A stretch of DNA of 64,000 bases from Myxococcales bacterium (GTDB lineage Bacteria; Myxococcota_A; Polyangia; Palsa-1104), in NCBI GenBank assembly GCA_003170275.1, contig PNAM01000117.1:108800-172799 (forward strand), in the 5' to 3' direction. A model generated the notes under the pieces. It was not told the DNA's origin, ran no database searches, and worked only from the letters and a program-made list of their open reading frames with translations. The position numbers were made by a program, and so were the translations under genes. This document shows positions 25,794 through 36,301 of this stretch, in pieces. Numbering within the stretch: the stretch's first letter is position 1; the number at the start of each line of letters is the position of its first letter.

Positions 25794-27806
25794 ATGGGCG
25801 GCTCGCTGCGGGAACGGTTGTTCGGCAAGCCGCGCGATCTCCGCGATCCGAAGATCTTCCGTCACATCTCGCTGGTGGCCTTCTTCGCCTGGGTCGGCCT
25901 CGGCTCGGACGGGCTCTCGTCCTCGGCCTACGGTCCGGAAGAGGCGTTCCGCAATTTGCAGGGCCATCAATACCTGGCGGTGTTCGTGGCCATCGCGATG
26001 GCCTTGACCGTGTTCATCATTTCGTACGGCTACAGCCGCATCATCGAAGAGTTCCCGCAGGGCGGCGGCGGCTACCTGGTCGCGTCGAAGCTGCTCGGCG
26101 AGCACTTCGGGCTGGTGTCCGGCTCCGCGCTGCTGGTGGACTACGTCCTGACCATCACGGTCTCGATCGTCTCGGGCGTCAACGCGATCTTTTCGTTCCT
26201 GCCCGATCACTGGCACACCGCGAAGGTGGGCACGGCAGCGACGGTGATCGGCCTGCTGATCCTGATGAACCTGCGCGGGGTCAAGGAGTCGGTGGTGATC
26301 CTCACGCCGATCTTCCTGGTGTTCCTGGTGACCCACGTGGTGCTGATCGGCGGCGCGGTCGGGCAGAACCTGGGCGGCGCCGGCGCGGTCGTGCACCAGG
26401 TGCGCAGCGGGTTGTCGAACGACCTGGCGACCATGGGTGGCTGGGCGCTGCTCCTGGTGTTTCTGCGCGCCTACGCGCTCGGCGGTTCCGCGTACACCGG
26501 CATCGAAGCGGTCTCCAACGGCCTCGGCATCATGCGCGAGCCGCGCGTGCAGACCGGCAAGCGGACCATGGTCTACATGGCCACGTCGCTAGCGCTCACC
26601 GCCGGCGGCCTGGTGCTCGCCTATCTGCTCATCGGCACGCAGCCGAACGAGAACGAGCCGATGAACGCCACGCTCGCGACCCAGTTCGCGGGCAGCTGGA
26701 TGCTGTGGGGCGTGCCGGTCGGCAAGGGCTTCGTGGTGGTCACGCTGTTCGCCGAGGGCGCGCTGTTGTTCGTCGCCGCGCAGGCCGGCTTCATCGACGG
26801 GCCGCGCGTCATGTCCAACATGGCGCTCGACTCCTGGATGCCGCACCAGTTCGCCGCGCTTTCCGAGCGGCTGACCATGCGCAACGGCGTGTACCTGATG
26901 GGCGGCGCGGCTCTAGCGACGCTGTTCTACACCGGCGGCAACATCCACACGCTGATCACCATGTACTCGATCAACGTGTTCCTCACCTTCTCGCTCTCGA
27001 ACCTGGGCATGTCTCGTCGCTGGCTGGCGGCGCGCAAGAAGGACCCTTCGTGGGCCAAGCACCTGGCGGTTCACGTGGTGGCGTTCGTGATGTGCTCGGG
27101 GATCTTGATGGTCACCATCTTCGAGAAATTCGTCGAGGGCGGCTGGGTGACGGTGCTGATCACCGGCGCGCTGATCCTGGTCTGCTGGCGCGTGCGCGCG
27201 CACTACCGGATGGTCGGCGAGCGGGTCCAGAAGCTCAACGAGAGCCTCGCGCCCGCGATCGACGCGCTGCCGGACAAGACCGACGCCGAGATCCCCGAGA
27301 TGGATCCGGACAAGCCGACCGCGGTGCTGCTGGCGGGCGGCTTCGGCGGCCTGGGCATCCACACGCTGTTGCAGATCCAGCGGCTGTTCCCCAATCAGTT
27401 CAAGCAGGTGGTGTTCATCTCGGTGGGCGTGATCGATTCGGGCACCTTCAAGGGCATCGATGAGGTCGAGGCGCTCAAGGCCTCGACGGCGAAGCAGCTC
27501 GAGCAGTACCAGGAGTTCGCGCGCCGCAAGCTCGGCTGGGCGGCGGACTCGGACATGATCATCGGCACCGAGGCGGTCGCCGAGCTCGAGCGGCTGTGCC
27601 GGGAGATCCACCTGCGCTTTCCGCGAAGCATGTTCTTCGCCGGCAATCTGATCTTCCGCGAGCCGTCGTGGTGGCATCGCCTGCTCCACAACGAGACCGC
27701 GCACGCGGTGCAGCGGCGCCTGGAGTTCGACCAGCTCTCGATGGTGGTGGTGCCGGTGCGCGTGCTCGCCGACAAGACCGGCGCGACCCGGTCGATCCCC
27801 GAATAG
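25794..27806 (+). CDS. APC-superfamily permease, KimA-like
   Basis: A 670-residue protein with about 12 transmembrane helices in the first 440 residues and a cytosolic C-terminal domain of about 170 residues. The N-terminus has the KimA/YdaO signature GLGSDGLSSSAYGPEEAF, followed by IIEEFPQGGGGYLVASKLLG. KimA is a proton-coupled potassium importer, which makes K+ the leading substrate, though an amino acid is possible. The downstream soluble part (PTAVLLAGGFGGLGIH onward) may be regulatory. Divergent from the NtrC-type regulator. Confidence 0.82.
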   Translation: MGGSLRERLFGKPRDLRDPKIFRHISLVAFFAWVGLGSDGLSSSAYGPEEAFRNLQGHQYLAVFVAIAMALTVFIISYGYSRIIEEFPQGGGGYLVASKLLGEHFGLVSGSALLVDYVLTITVSIVSGVNAIFSFLPDHWHTAKVGTAATVIGLLILMNLRGVKESVVILTPIFLVFLVTHVVLIGGAVGQNLGGAGAVVHQVRSGLSNDLATMGGWALLLVFLRAYALGGSAYTGIEAVSNGLGIMREPRVQTGKRTMVYMATSLALTAGGLVLAYLLIGTQPNENEPMNATLATQFAGSWMLWGVPVGKGFVVVTLFAEGALLFVAAQAGFIDGPRVMSNMALDSWMPHQFAALSERLTMRNGVYLMGGAALATLFYTGGNIHTLITMYSINVFLTFSLSNLGMSRRWLAARKKDPSWAKHLAVHVVAFVMCSGILMVTIFEKFVEGGWVTVLITGALILVCWRVRAHYRMVGERVQKLNESLAPAIDALPDKTDAEIPEMDPDKPTAVLLAGGFGGLGIHTLLQIQRLFPNQFKQVVFISVGVIDSGTFKGIDEVEALKASTAKQLEQYQEFARRKLGWAADSDMIIGTEAVAELERLCREIHLRFPRSMFFAGNLIFREPSWWHRLLHNETAHAVQRRLEFDQLSMVVVPVRVLADKTGATRSIPE

Positions 27807-27863
27807 CGAATACGCCGACGGGTTTCTCGACGAGGACACCGAATAGGCGATATACTGTAGTCG

Positions 27864-28280
27864 ATGTACTCGGTCGCGAATCGCGCCGGCCGGCTGTTGG
27901 AGATCCGCGTGGCGTCGCCGTTCACCGCGCAGGACGCGATGGCGATGTTCAAGCAGATCTATCGCACCATGCCGCGCGAAAAGGGGCTGGCGCTGGTGAT
28001 CGCCGATCTGCGCGCGCTGCGCCTGATCGATCCCGACGTGGTCGATCTGGTGACCGGCTTCATGCGGCTCGACAACCCGTACGTCGAGCGCAACGCGTTC
28101 CTGGTGTCGGACGCGAGCGCGCTGTTGCTCATCCAGAGCGAGCGGATGGTCAAGCAGAGCGGCACGACGATGCGACGCAGCTTTCGCCTGCGCACCGAGG
28201 CCGAGACCTGGATGGGCGAGCTGCTGTCGCCCGTCGAGCGCGCGCGGATGAAGGTGTTTCTCGATGAGACGCTGCCGTAG
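27864..28280 (+). CDS. Small protein, SpoIIAA/STAS-like
   Basis: A 138-residue soluble protein beginning MYSVANRAGRLLEIRVASPF. The alternating beta/alpha pattern (KGLALVIADLRALRLIDPDV and RNAFLVSDASALLLIQSERM) resembles the STAS-like fold of small regulatory proteins found in myxobacteria. No phosphorylatable Ser motif is clear. The gene stands alone between the permease and the MacB-like gene. Confidence 0.6.
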   Translation: MYSVANRAGRLLEIRVASPFTAQDAMAMFKQIYRTMPREKGLALVIADLRALRLIDPDVVDLVTGFMRLDNPYVERNAFLVSDASALLLIQSERMVKQSGTTMRRSFRLRTEAETWMGELLSPVERARMKVFLDETLP

Positions 28281-28311
28281 TCAGGCAGGCTGCTAGACTC
28301 CAGCCCACACG

Positions 28312-29553
28312 ATGATCATCCGATTGCAGCTCTGGGCGAGGCTGTTCTGCGTCGAAGCGCTGCGCGCGCTCGGCCGCCACAAGCTGCGCACCGGCCTGAC
28401 CGCGCTGGGCATGATGATCGGCGTGGCCGCGGTGATCTGGGTGGTGGCCATCGGCTCGGCCGGCGCCGCGCGCGCCGAGGCGGAGCTGCACAAGCTCGGC
28501 GACAACCTGGTGTGGGTCGAAGCCGGCTCGCGCAACGTCGCCGGCGCGCGCACCGGATCGCACGGCACCACCACGCTCACGCCCGAGGACGCCGACGCCA
28601 TCCGCCACGAGATGTCGCTGATCAAGAGCGTGGCCGAGAACGTCGACGGCACCTTTCAGGTCGCGTTCGGCAACCGCAACTGGAACGCACGCTATCGCGG
28701 GGTCTCGCCGGAGTACCTCGAGATCAAGCGCTGGCAGATGGAGGAGGGCGCGTTCTTCACCGACAAGCAGACGCAGGACTCGGACAGCGTGGTGGTGATC
28801 GGCGAGACGGTGCGCAAGCAGCTATTCGGCGCGACCGATCCGATCGGCCAGATCGTGCGCGTGCACGGCTTTCTGTTCCAGGTGATCGGCGTGCTTGCCG
28901 CCAAGGGCCAGTCCTCGTCGGGGCAGGATCAGGACGACACGTTGATGATGCCGTGGACCACCGCGCAGAAGAAGATCCAGGGCAAGGGCTACAACTACCT
29001 CGACGACATCCTGTGCTCGGCGGTCTCGATCGAGGCGGTCAACCCGGCGGTCGATGCGATCACCGCGCTGATGCGCCAGCGGCATCACATCCATCCCGGC
29101 GAGGAGGACGACTTCAACATCCGCCGCCCCGACGAGGTGATCAAGGCGCAGATCCAGACCTCCAAGACGCTCGAGCTTCTGCTGGTCAGCCTGGCGTCGA
29201 TCTCGCTGCTGGTCGGCGGGATCGGCATCATGAACGTGATGCTCGCGTCGGTGGCGCAACGCACCGCCGAGATCGGGCTGCGCCTGGCGGTGGGCGCGAC
29301 GCAGGGCGCGGTGCAGCTGCAGTTCCTCGGCGAGGCGGTGATGCTGAGCCTGTTCGGCGGATTGTTCGGCGTGCTGCTCAGCCTGGGCGGCGCGTTCCTG
29401 ATCGAGGATCTGCTCGGTTGGCCGATCGCCATCCCGCTCGACGCCGCGCTGTTCGCGGTGGGGTTCTCGGTGGTGGTGGGGATCTTCTTCGGGTTTTATC
29501 CGGCGCGCCACGCGTCGCGCCTCGATCCGATCGCGGCGCTGCGCAACGAGTAG
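28312..29553 (+). CDS. ABC transporter permease, MacB/FtsX-type
   Basis: A 413-residue protein. One N-terminal transmembrane helix (HKLRTGLTALGMMIGVAAVI) is followed by a periplasmic MacB-PCD domain of about 230 residues. Three C-terminal helices form the FtsX core (LLVGGIGIMNVMLASVAQRT, then LFGGLFGVLLSLGG). This architecture belongs to MacB-type mechanotransmission permeases that export lipoproteins, peptides or drugs. The required ATPase is not fused and not adjacent, nor is a MacA-like adaptor, so partners must lie elsewhere. Confidence 0.9.
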   Translation: MIIRLQLWARLFCVEALRALGRHKLRTGLTALGMMIGVAAVIWVVAIGSAGAARAEAELHKLGDNLVWVEAGSRNVAGARTGSHGTTTLTPEDADAIRHEMSLIKSVAENVDGTFQVAFGNRNWNARYRGVSPEYLEIKRWQMEEGAFFTDKQTQDSDSVVVIGETVRKQLFGATDPIGQIVRVHGFLFQVIGVLAAKGQSSSGQDQDDTLMMPWTTAQKKIQGKGYNYLDDILCSAVSIEAVNPAVDAITALMRQRHHIHPGEEDDFNIRRPDEVIKAQIQTSKTLELLLVSLASISLLVGGIGIMNVMLASVAQRTAEIGLRLAVGATQGAVQLQFLGEAVMLSLFGGLFGVLLSLGGAFLIEDLLGWPIAIPLDAALFAVGFSVVVGIFFGFYPARHASRLDPIAALRNE

Positions 29554-29601
29554 CTGGCATTCCGCGCGCGGAGGGCTATTGTGCGCGCCGAGGAGGTTTC
29601 C

Positions 29602-30642
29602 ATGACGCGCCTGCCCGCAGTGCTCGTTCTACTCTCGGCCGTCGGGTGCAGCCCGACGACCTCGCGCCCGCAGGCTGCCGGTGCAGCGCCCGCGCTGCAA
29701 TCGATCGCGCTGCCTGGCGCGCCTCCCGGCGGCGTGGTGATGGACTACCTGGCCTACGATCGCGCGCACCATCGCGTCTGGGTGCCGGCGGGAAACACCG
29801 GGCGCGTCGACGTGCTCGATGCGACCAATGGGCAGGTCTCCCAGGTCGAGGGCTTCCCGACCGCCGAGATGGAGCGCAACGGCAAGAAGCGCACGGTCGG
29901 TCCGAGCTCCGCCACCGTCGGTGACAACATCGTCTACGTGGGAAATCGCGGCGACTCCACGGTGTGCGCGGTGGCGGCCGACTCGCTCGCCAAGGGCGCG
30001 TGCGTCAAGCTCGACTCGATGCCCGACGGCCTGGCGTACGTCGCCTCGGCGAAGGAAGTGTGGGTGACCACGCCGCGCGACAAGTCGATCACCGTGCTCG
30101 ACGCGGCGACGCCGGGCGCGCTGACGGTCAAGACCAAGATGAGCTTCGAGGGCGAGCCCGAGGGCTTCGTGGTCGACGACGCGCGCGGCGTCTTCTACAC
30201 CAACCTCGAGGACAAGGATCGCACGCTCACCATCGACATCAAGAGCCGGCAGGTGACCCGCACCTGGTTGCCGTCGTGCGGCGAGGACGGACCCAAGGGG
30301 CTGGCGCTCGATCACGCGCTCAACTTCTTGTTCGTGGCATGCGCGGACAAGGTCAAGGTGCTCGACGCGGGTCACGAGGGCAAGGAGCTGTCGTCGATTG
30401 ACACCGGCGACGGCGTCGACAACATCGATTACCTCGAGGCGCGCCACTCGCTGTACGCGGGTGCGGCGCGCGCGGCCAGGCTGACCGTGGCGATCCTCGA
30501 TCCGCAGGGCAAGCTGAAGTCGGACGTGGTGGTGGCGACCGCCAAAGGTGCGCGGAACGCGGTGGTCACCGATGAGGGAACGGCGTATCTGACCGATTCG
30601 CCGGAGGGAAAGATCTTGATCGTGCCGGCGGCGCGGCGCTAG
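29602..30642 (+). CDS. Beta-propeller (YncE-like) lipoprotein
   Basis: A 346-residue protein from the ATG at 29602, preceded by AGGAGG (29591-29596), a consensus ribosome-binding site that decides the start over the in-frame GTG at 29581. It has a lipoprotein signal (LVLLSAVGCSP), then repeated beta-propeller blades with motifs such as RVDVLDATNGQVSQV and ITVLDAATPGALTVK. It is a periplasmic or surface protein; propellers of this kind bind ligands or proteins. No catalytic residues are identifiable. Confidence 0.85.
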   Translation: MTRLPAVLVLLSAVGCSPTTSRPQAAGAAPALQSIALPGAPPGGVVMDYLAYDRAHHRVWVPAGNTGRVDVLDATNGQVSQVEGFPTAEMERNGKKRTVGPSSATVGDNIVYVGNRGDSTVCAVAADSLAKGACVKLDSMPDGLAYVASAKEVWVTTPRDKSITVLDAATPGALTVKTKMSFEGEPEGFVVDDARGVFYTNLEDKDRTLTIDIKSRQVTRTWLPSCGEDGPKGLALDHALNFLFVACADKVKVLDAGHEGKELSSIDTGDGVDNIDYLEARHSLYAGAARAARLTVAILDPQGKLKSDVVVATAKGARNAVVTDEGTAYLTDSPEGKILIVPAARR

Positions 30643-30645
30643 CGC

Positions 30646-31218
30646 CTACTGGATCTGCGCGCGAATCTCGCCGCCCGTACACGCGGCGGTGTGGACGTTG
30701 ATGTACGAGCCGCCGCCCTTGATGACCTCGAGGAAGGCGGCGAAGGTCGCGGGTGCGCCTGCCGGCACGGTGGTCGGATAGTCGGCCGCGGTGAAGGTCT
30801 TGGTGACCGGGCTGACCGGGTTCGCGCCGAAGTTGAACACGACGTTGCCGGCCGTGCCGGCCGCGCCGACGTGGATGTGCGCCGCGGTGGCGGCGGCGGA
30901 CAGGCCGCTGAAGGTGAAGGCGGTGACCGCGACCATGGTGTCCGCGGCGTCGATGTTGACGGTGGCGCTGCCGGTCGCGTTGGCGCCCGCGCTGGCACAG
31001 ACCGGCGACTCGGCGCCCTTGGTCAGCGTGACCGTCTTCGCAAACGCTACACCCATCGCACCGTCGCCGGGCGTGGTGGTGAGATCGTGCGCGACGGAGA
31101 GATCGTGCGCGCCGGTGACCGTCAGATCTGGGTTGACCTGCATGTCCGTGCCGGCGGTGTCGTCGCCGCAGCCGGTGATGAGGAAACAGGTAGCGAGAGC
31201 GAAGATGGAATTGCGCAT
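30646..31218 (-). CDS. CHRD-domain lipoprotein
   Basis: A 190-residue protein from the ATG at 31218, after GGAGGT. The signal ends in a lipobox (FLITGCGDD). The C-terminal 110 residues form a CHRD fold: TAFTFSGLSAAATAAHIHVG, VVFNFGANPVSP and SYINVHTAACTGGEIRAQI. CHRD domains are secreted modules first named from chordin, with poorly known bacterial roles. It is convergent with the propeller lipoprotein gene. Confidence 0.85.
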   Translation of the reverse strand: MRNSIFALATCFLITGCGDDTAGTDMQVNPDLTVTGAHDLSVAHDLTTTPGDGAMGVAFAKTVTLTKGAESPVCASAGANATGSATVNIDAADTMVAVTAFTFSGLSAAATAAHIHVGAAGTAGNVVFNFGANPVSPVTKTFTAADYPTTVPAGAPATFAAFLEVIKGGGSYINVHTAACTGGEIRAQIQ

Positions 31219-31256
31219 GGCAGGACCTCCCGGGGAGTAAGTTAGGTCTACAACAT

Positions 31257-31315
31257 ACAACAAAATGGGCGACGGCACAGAACAGGAGGGGGGATCCGTT
31301 CCGCACCGTCGCCCA
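31257..31315 (-). terminator. Probable intrinsic terminator of the 31427-32071 gene
   Basis: A 10-base perfect inverted repeat (31266-31275 with 31306-31315, arm TGGGCGACGG) has a 30-base loop. On the minus strand it is followed directly by TTTTGTTGTATGTTGT. It lies about 110 bases after the stop of the Gly-rich lipoprotein gene and before the CHRD start, so it probably separates the two transcripts. The long loop lowers confidence. Confidence 0.5.
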
Positions 31316-31426
31316 GTGGGACCTATAGCAAGCGGGGTGCCACGAGGCGCGCACGTTGTTTCCCGCAGTTAGCTCGCCGGACGTGAGGAGTTTTCCCCCC
31401 AGTTGGTCGTTTTCCACCTCAGCGCG

Positions 31427-32071
31427 TCAGGGTTTGTCGGCGAGGCACGCCATGGCCGAGGGCGCGCACGCGCTCGGGTTGCACGCCGCATCGGTGAGCG
31501 GCTCGCAGGGGAAGCCGTCGAGCTGCGCGGTGGTGTTGAGCAGGCACACGCCGCAGTCGCCGGTCGGGTTGTCCTGCGCGTCGAACGCGGCCGTGCCGTC
31601 GAGGTTCAGAAACGCGTTCATCGCGTCGAGCTTGCAGCGCGCGGCGGTGCCCTTGTTGCCGAGACAGAAGTCGTCGCCACATTGATAGGCGGCGTCGAAC
31701 AGGGTCTGCGCCTGCATGGTGGCGGTCGTGTCGCAGGCCATCGCCGCTTGATCGGACTGCGCGGCGTTCAAGCAGGTCAGGTAGCCGCTGCAACCGACCT
31801 GCGCGGTGGGGGCCGTCGCCGGGGACATGTCGGGGTTGTCGCCGGGCGTCTGGCCCCCGCCGCCAACGCCGCCGCCGGTGCCACCACCCGTTCCGCCGCC
31901 GGTGCCGCCGCCGGTGCCACCGCCGGTGCCGCCGCCCGTTCCAGCGTCGGGAGAGCCGTTCATTTGCTTCACCGGTTGCGGGGTCGGCTCCGCCGGGGTG
32001 CAGGCAGCCAGCAACGCTGCGGCTGCGAGGGTCGAGACGAAGCTTGCCGAACGTAGAGTGTGCACGCTCAT
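31427..32071 (-). CDS. Cys-containing lipoprotein with a Gly-Thr repeat linker
   Basis: A 214-residue protein from the ATG at 32071, preceded by GGAGGAACC. It has a lipoprotein signal (LAAAALLAACTPAEP), then a linker of six to seven TGGG units (bases about 31870-31945 form a tandem 12-base repeat), then a domain with ten or so cysteines (CSGYLTCLNAAQSDQAAMAC, then CGDDFCLGNKG). The linker likely holds the Cys domain away from the membrane. The family is not recognised; similar proteins are common in myxobacteria. Confidence 0.8.
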   Translation of the reverse strand: MSVHTLRSASFVSTLAAAALLAACTPAEPTPQPVKQMNGSPDAGTGGGTGGGTGGGTGGGTGGGTGGGVGGGGQTPGDNPDMSPATAPTAQVGCSGYLTCLNAAQSDQAAMACDTTATMQAQTLFDAAYQCGDDFCLGNKGTAARCKLDAMNAFLNLDGTAAFDAQDNPTGDCGVCLLNTTAQLDGFPCEPLTDAACNPSACAPSAMACLADKP

Positions 32072-32282
32072 GACGGTTCCTCCGAGCGCGCCTTGTGCAG
32101 CCCGAAGGCCAATCGCGAACACCGCGTCGCGCGCGGTCGAGCGGACGCGAATCGTGTCGCGTCGCGCGGGATCGGCTGGGGCAAGCTTCGCCGCGCTGTA
32201 ACGCCAGCGCCACACTGCCGGCCCGGCGGCGCGCGCTTCGCGACGGCACCTGCGTTGCACTGAGTTCGCTCACGAGGTTTCC
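32072..32282. promoter_or_regulatory. Divergent intergenic region between two lipoprotein genes
   Basis: These 211 bases separate divergent lipoprotein genes, so both promoters should be here. No clear consensus boxes were found. Short frames crossing it look like noise. Confidence 0.4.
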
Positions 32283-33455
32283 ATGCGTCATCTAATGAGC
32301 GCGCTTTCGATCCTGGTCCTGGCTCTGGTGCTCGGCTGCGGTCCCACGTCTTCGCAGCCCGCCGCTCCCAAGCCACACGCCCCAGGCGGCAGCGACGGCA
32401 GCGACGCTGGCGCGGGCACCCCGGCCGTGCCCGGCTGCGATCCGGCCGATCCGGATGCGAACGCCGATCAAGACGGCGACGGCTACAGCATCGCGCAGGG
32501 CGACTGCGACGACTGCAATCCCACGGTCAACCCGGGCGCGATCCAGGTGCCCGGCGACGCGACCGACTACGCGTGCAACGGCATGCCCGGCGTGGTGGCC
32601 GCGTGCGACGGCGCGCTCGCCGGGTTGCGCGATGCGGCGTCGCTCGCCAAGGCGCTCGATCAGTGCGACCCGCGCTTCTTCCTGAGCGCGATGCTGGTCG
32701 GCCCGTCGGACGCGCGCGCGCGCAAGGTGGTGCCGCGCTTCGGTGTGCTGCAGCCGCGCGGCGGGCAGGCGATGGCGCTGCTCTCGAACGGCATCGCCGC
32801 CGACAAGAGCGACGCCGACTTCGACGCCAACGTCGAGGAGGATCCGGGCACCGAGCTGAGCGTGTCCAACAGCTACGCCAACCCGTTGCCGGCGCTTGTG
32901 GGCGCGGCGGGCTGCTCGCAGTCGCAGCCGGCCACCGTCAACGACTACACCGAGCTGGTGGTGAAGCTGAAGGCGCCGTCGAACGCGAACTCGTTCTCGT
33001 TCGACTTCCAGTTCTTCTCGGCCGAGTACCCGGTGTGGGTGTGCACCGAGTTCAACGACGAGTTCCTCGTGCTGCAGGAGTCGGCGGCCGAGTTCGCCAC
33101 GCCGACCAACATCGCCTTCGATCAACAGAAGAATCCTGTGACGGTCAACAACGGCTTCTTCGCGGTGTGCACCAACGACCCGTCCAAGCTAGAGACGCAG
33201 CACTGCACGCACCCGGTGAGCGGCATCTCCGGCACCGGCTTCGAGGACCCGCCGCTCGGCCCGGGCGGCAGCATCCCGGGCGGCTCTACGGGCTGGCTCA
33301 CCACCACCTCGCCGGTCTCGCCGGGCGAGTCGGTGACGCTGCACTTCATCATCTTCGACGAGGGCGATCACGTGCTCGATTCGGCGGCGCTGATCGACAA
33401 CTTCCGCTGGGGCGTCTCGGTCGTGCAAACGCCCGTGACGGCGCCCATCCAGTGA
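32283..33455 (+). CDS. MopE-type metal-binding, choice-of-anchor lipoprotein
   Basis: A 390-residue protein following GAGGTTTCC. It has a lipoprotein signal (LVLALVLGCGPTS), a Ser/Gly linker, then a MopE-like calcium-binding motif (DQDGDGYSIAQGDCDDCNP). A beta-rich domain follows (NSFSFDFQFFSAEYPVWVC, EFNDEFLVLQE and VTLHFIIFDEGDHVLDSAAL), as seen in secreted choice-of-anchor proteins. It closely matches the module at 56100-57269, with the same length and blocks such as CDPRFFLSA and LVGPSDA. The role is unknown, probably a surface component. Confidence 0.82.
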   Translation: MRHLMSALSILVLALVLGCGPTSSQPAAPKPHAPGGSDGSDAGAGTPAVPGCDPADPDANADQDGDGYSIAQGDCDDCNPTVNPGAIQVPGDATDYACNGMPGVVAACDGALAGLRDAASLAKALDQCDPRFFLSAMLVGPSDARARKVVPRFGVLQPRGGQAMALLSNGIAADKSDADFDANVEEDPGTELSVSNSYANPLPALVGAAGCSQSQPATVNDYTELVVKLKAPSNANSFSFDFQFFSAEYPVWVCTEFNDEFLVLQESAAEFATPTNIAFDQQKNPVTVNNGFFAVCTNDPSKLETQHCTHPVSGISGTGFEDPPLGPGGSIPGGSTGWLTTTSPVSPGESVTLHFIIFDEGDHVLDSAALIDNFRWGVSVVQTPVTAPIQ

Positions 33456-33472
33456 TCGGGTAGAATGGGATC

Positions 33473-34969
33473 GTGCGACGCGCGGTAGCGGCGATGTTGA
33501 TGCTCGCGGCCTGCTCGCGGCCGGGCATCACGACCATCGCGGTCGACATCTCGCTCGCGGCGGGGTCGAAGGCGCCGGCCACGCTGCAGGTGAGCGTGTA
33601 CGACCGCTTCGGCGCGCTCGCCTTGTCGCGCGCCTATCCGTCGCCGCTCTTGCCGGGGCGTCTCATCCTCGAGCCGCCCGACGTCGATCAGGAGCTGCGC
33701 ATCGCGCTGAACGACGCGGTGCCGCCGTCGCTGCAGGCGGCTGCGCGCGTGACCGTGCACGTCTTTGCGCGCCAACAGCTCTCGATGGTGCTCGCGCCGC
33801 CCATCGATGCCGACGGCGATGGGGTCGCCGACGCAATAGATAACTGCCCGAACGTGATCAACGGCGAGCAGAAGGATCAGGACGGCAACGGGACCGGCGA
33901 CGCGTGCCAGGCGCCGTCGAGCGATCTGGGGATCGGTGACGGCGCGTTCGATCTGGGCGGACGCGTGTGCGCGCCGGTGATCGTGTCGAGCTACGCAGGC
34001 GACGGCACGGCCGGCGACGGCAACGGGCCCGGGCTGACCGCGCAGTTTCGTTCGCCGGCGGGCCTGGCGATCGACAAGAGCACCGGCACGCTGTACGTCT
34101 CGGAGCTGGCCGGCAATCGCGTGCGCGCGATCCTCGGCACGCCGACGGCCGACACCTCGACGTTCGCCGGCAGCGGCACCGCGGGGTACATGGACGGCGC
34201 GCCCGGCACCGCGCGCTTCAACCAGCCGGCCGGTCTGGCGTTCGACCCGACGGTCGCCGAGGTGCTGGTTGCCGATCAAGGCAACGCGGTGATCCGCGTG
34301 ATCGACGGCCCCAACGGCGTCGGCACGCTCACCGGCACCGGCGCCACCGGCTATCAAGAAGGCCCGTACAACGTGGCGCAGTTCAACGCGCCCTCGTCGC
34401 TGGCGCTCGACGGCGTGCCCAACCTGTACGCCGGCGACGAGGGCAACTTTCGCATCCGCCACGTGAACATGAACGGCGACACCTCGCCGTTCGTCGGCGA
34501 CGGCACCAACGCCTACAAGGAAGGCGCCGGCATCGCCGCCGAGCTGTCGCGCCCGCTCGGCCTGTGCTGGGACGGGGTCAGCCGGCTGCTCCTCGCCGAC
34601 GCGGGCAATCACCGCATCCGATCGATCGATTCGGCGGGCAACAGCGCGCTCGTCGCCGGCAGCGGCGCGGCGGGCAACGCCGACGGGCCCAACGCGCAGG
34701 CCACCTTCACCGCGCCGTCCAACGTCACCGTCGACGCGGCGGGCGACGTGTTCATCACTGACACCACCAGCAACCTGGTGCGCCGCATCTCGCTCGCCAC
34801 CGGACGCACCGACACCCTCGCTGGCACCGGCCAGGCGACCCCGTTCTCCGACGGGCGCTCGGGCTGCGACGTCACCTTCAACGGGCCGCGCGGGATCGTC
34901 GCCGGCGCGAACCGCACGTTGTACGTGGCCGACACCGGCAACCAGCGCATTCGCAGGATCCAGTACTAG
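33473..34969 (+). CDS. NHL-repeat lipoprotein with a thrombospondin type 3-like motif
   Basis: A 498-residue protein from a GTG. It has a short lipoprotein signal (AVAAMLMLAACSRPG) and an Ig-like stretch, then a calcium-binding motif DGDGVADAIDNCPNVINGEQ followed by DQDGNGTGDACQ near 120-145. Six NHL-type propeller repeats follow (FRSPAGLAIDKSTGTLYVSE, FNQPAGLAFDPTVAEVLVAD and so on to VADTGNQRIRRIQ). It should be a surface beta-propeller for binding. It lies 17 bases after the MopE-type gene, so the two may be co-transcribed. Confidence 0.85.
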   Translation: MRRAVAAMLMLAACSRPGITTIAVDISLAAGSKAPATLQVSVYDRFGALALSRAYPSPLLPGRLILEPPDVDQELRIALNDAVPPSLQAAARVTVHVFARQQLSMVLAPPIDADGDGVADAIDNCPNVINGEQKDQDGNGTGDACQAPSSDLGIGDGAFDLGGRVCAPVIVSSYAGDGTAGDGNGPGLTAQFRSPAGLAIDKSTGTLYVSELAGNRVRAILGTPTADTSTFAGSGTAGYMDGAPGTARFNQPAGLAFDPTVAEVLVADQGNAVIRVIDGPNGVGTLTGTGATGYQEGPYNVAQFNAPSSLALDGVPNLYAGDEGNFRIRHVNMNGDTSPFVGDGTNAYKEGAGIAAELSRPLGLCWDGVSRLLLADAGNHRIRSIDSAGNSALVAGSGAAGNADGPNAQATFTAPSNVTVDAAGDVFITDTTSNLVRRISLATGRTDTLAGTGQATPFSDGRSGCDVTFNGPRGIVAGANRTLYVADTGNQRIRRIQY

Positions 34970-34981
34970 GGTCGGTGTAGA

Positions 34982-36287
<1,306 letters not shown>

Positions 36288-36301
<14 letters not shown>

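Noticed and set aside
31870..31945. Tandem 12-base repeats, considered as a CRISPR or regulatory array
   Set aside because: They encode the TGGG linker of the lipoprotein in frame; there are no spacers and no cas genes.
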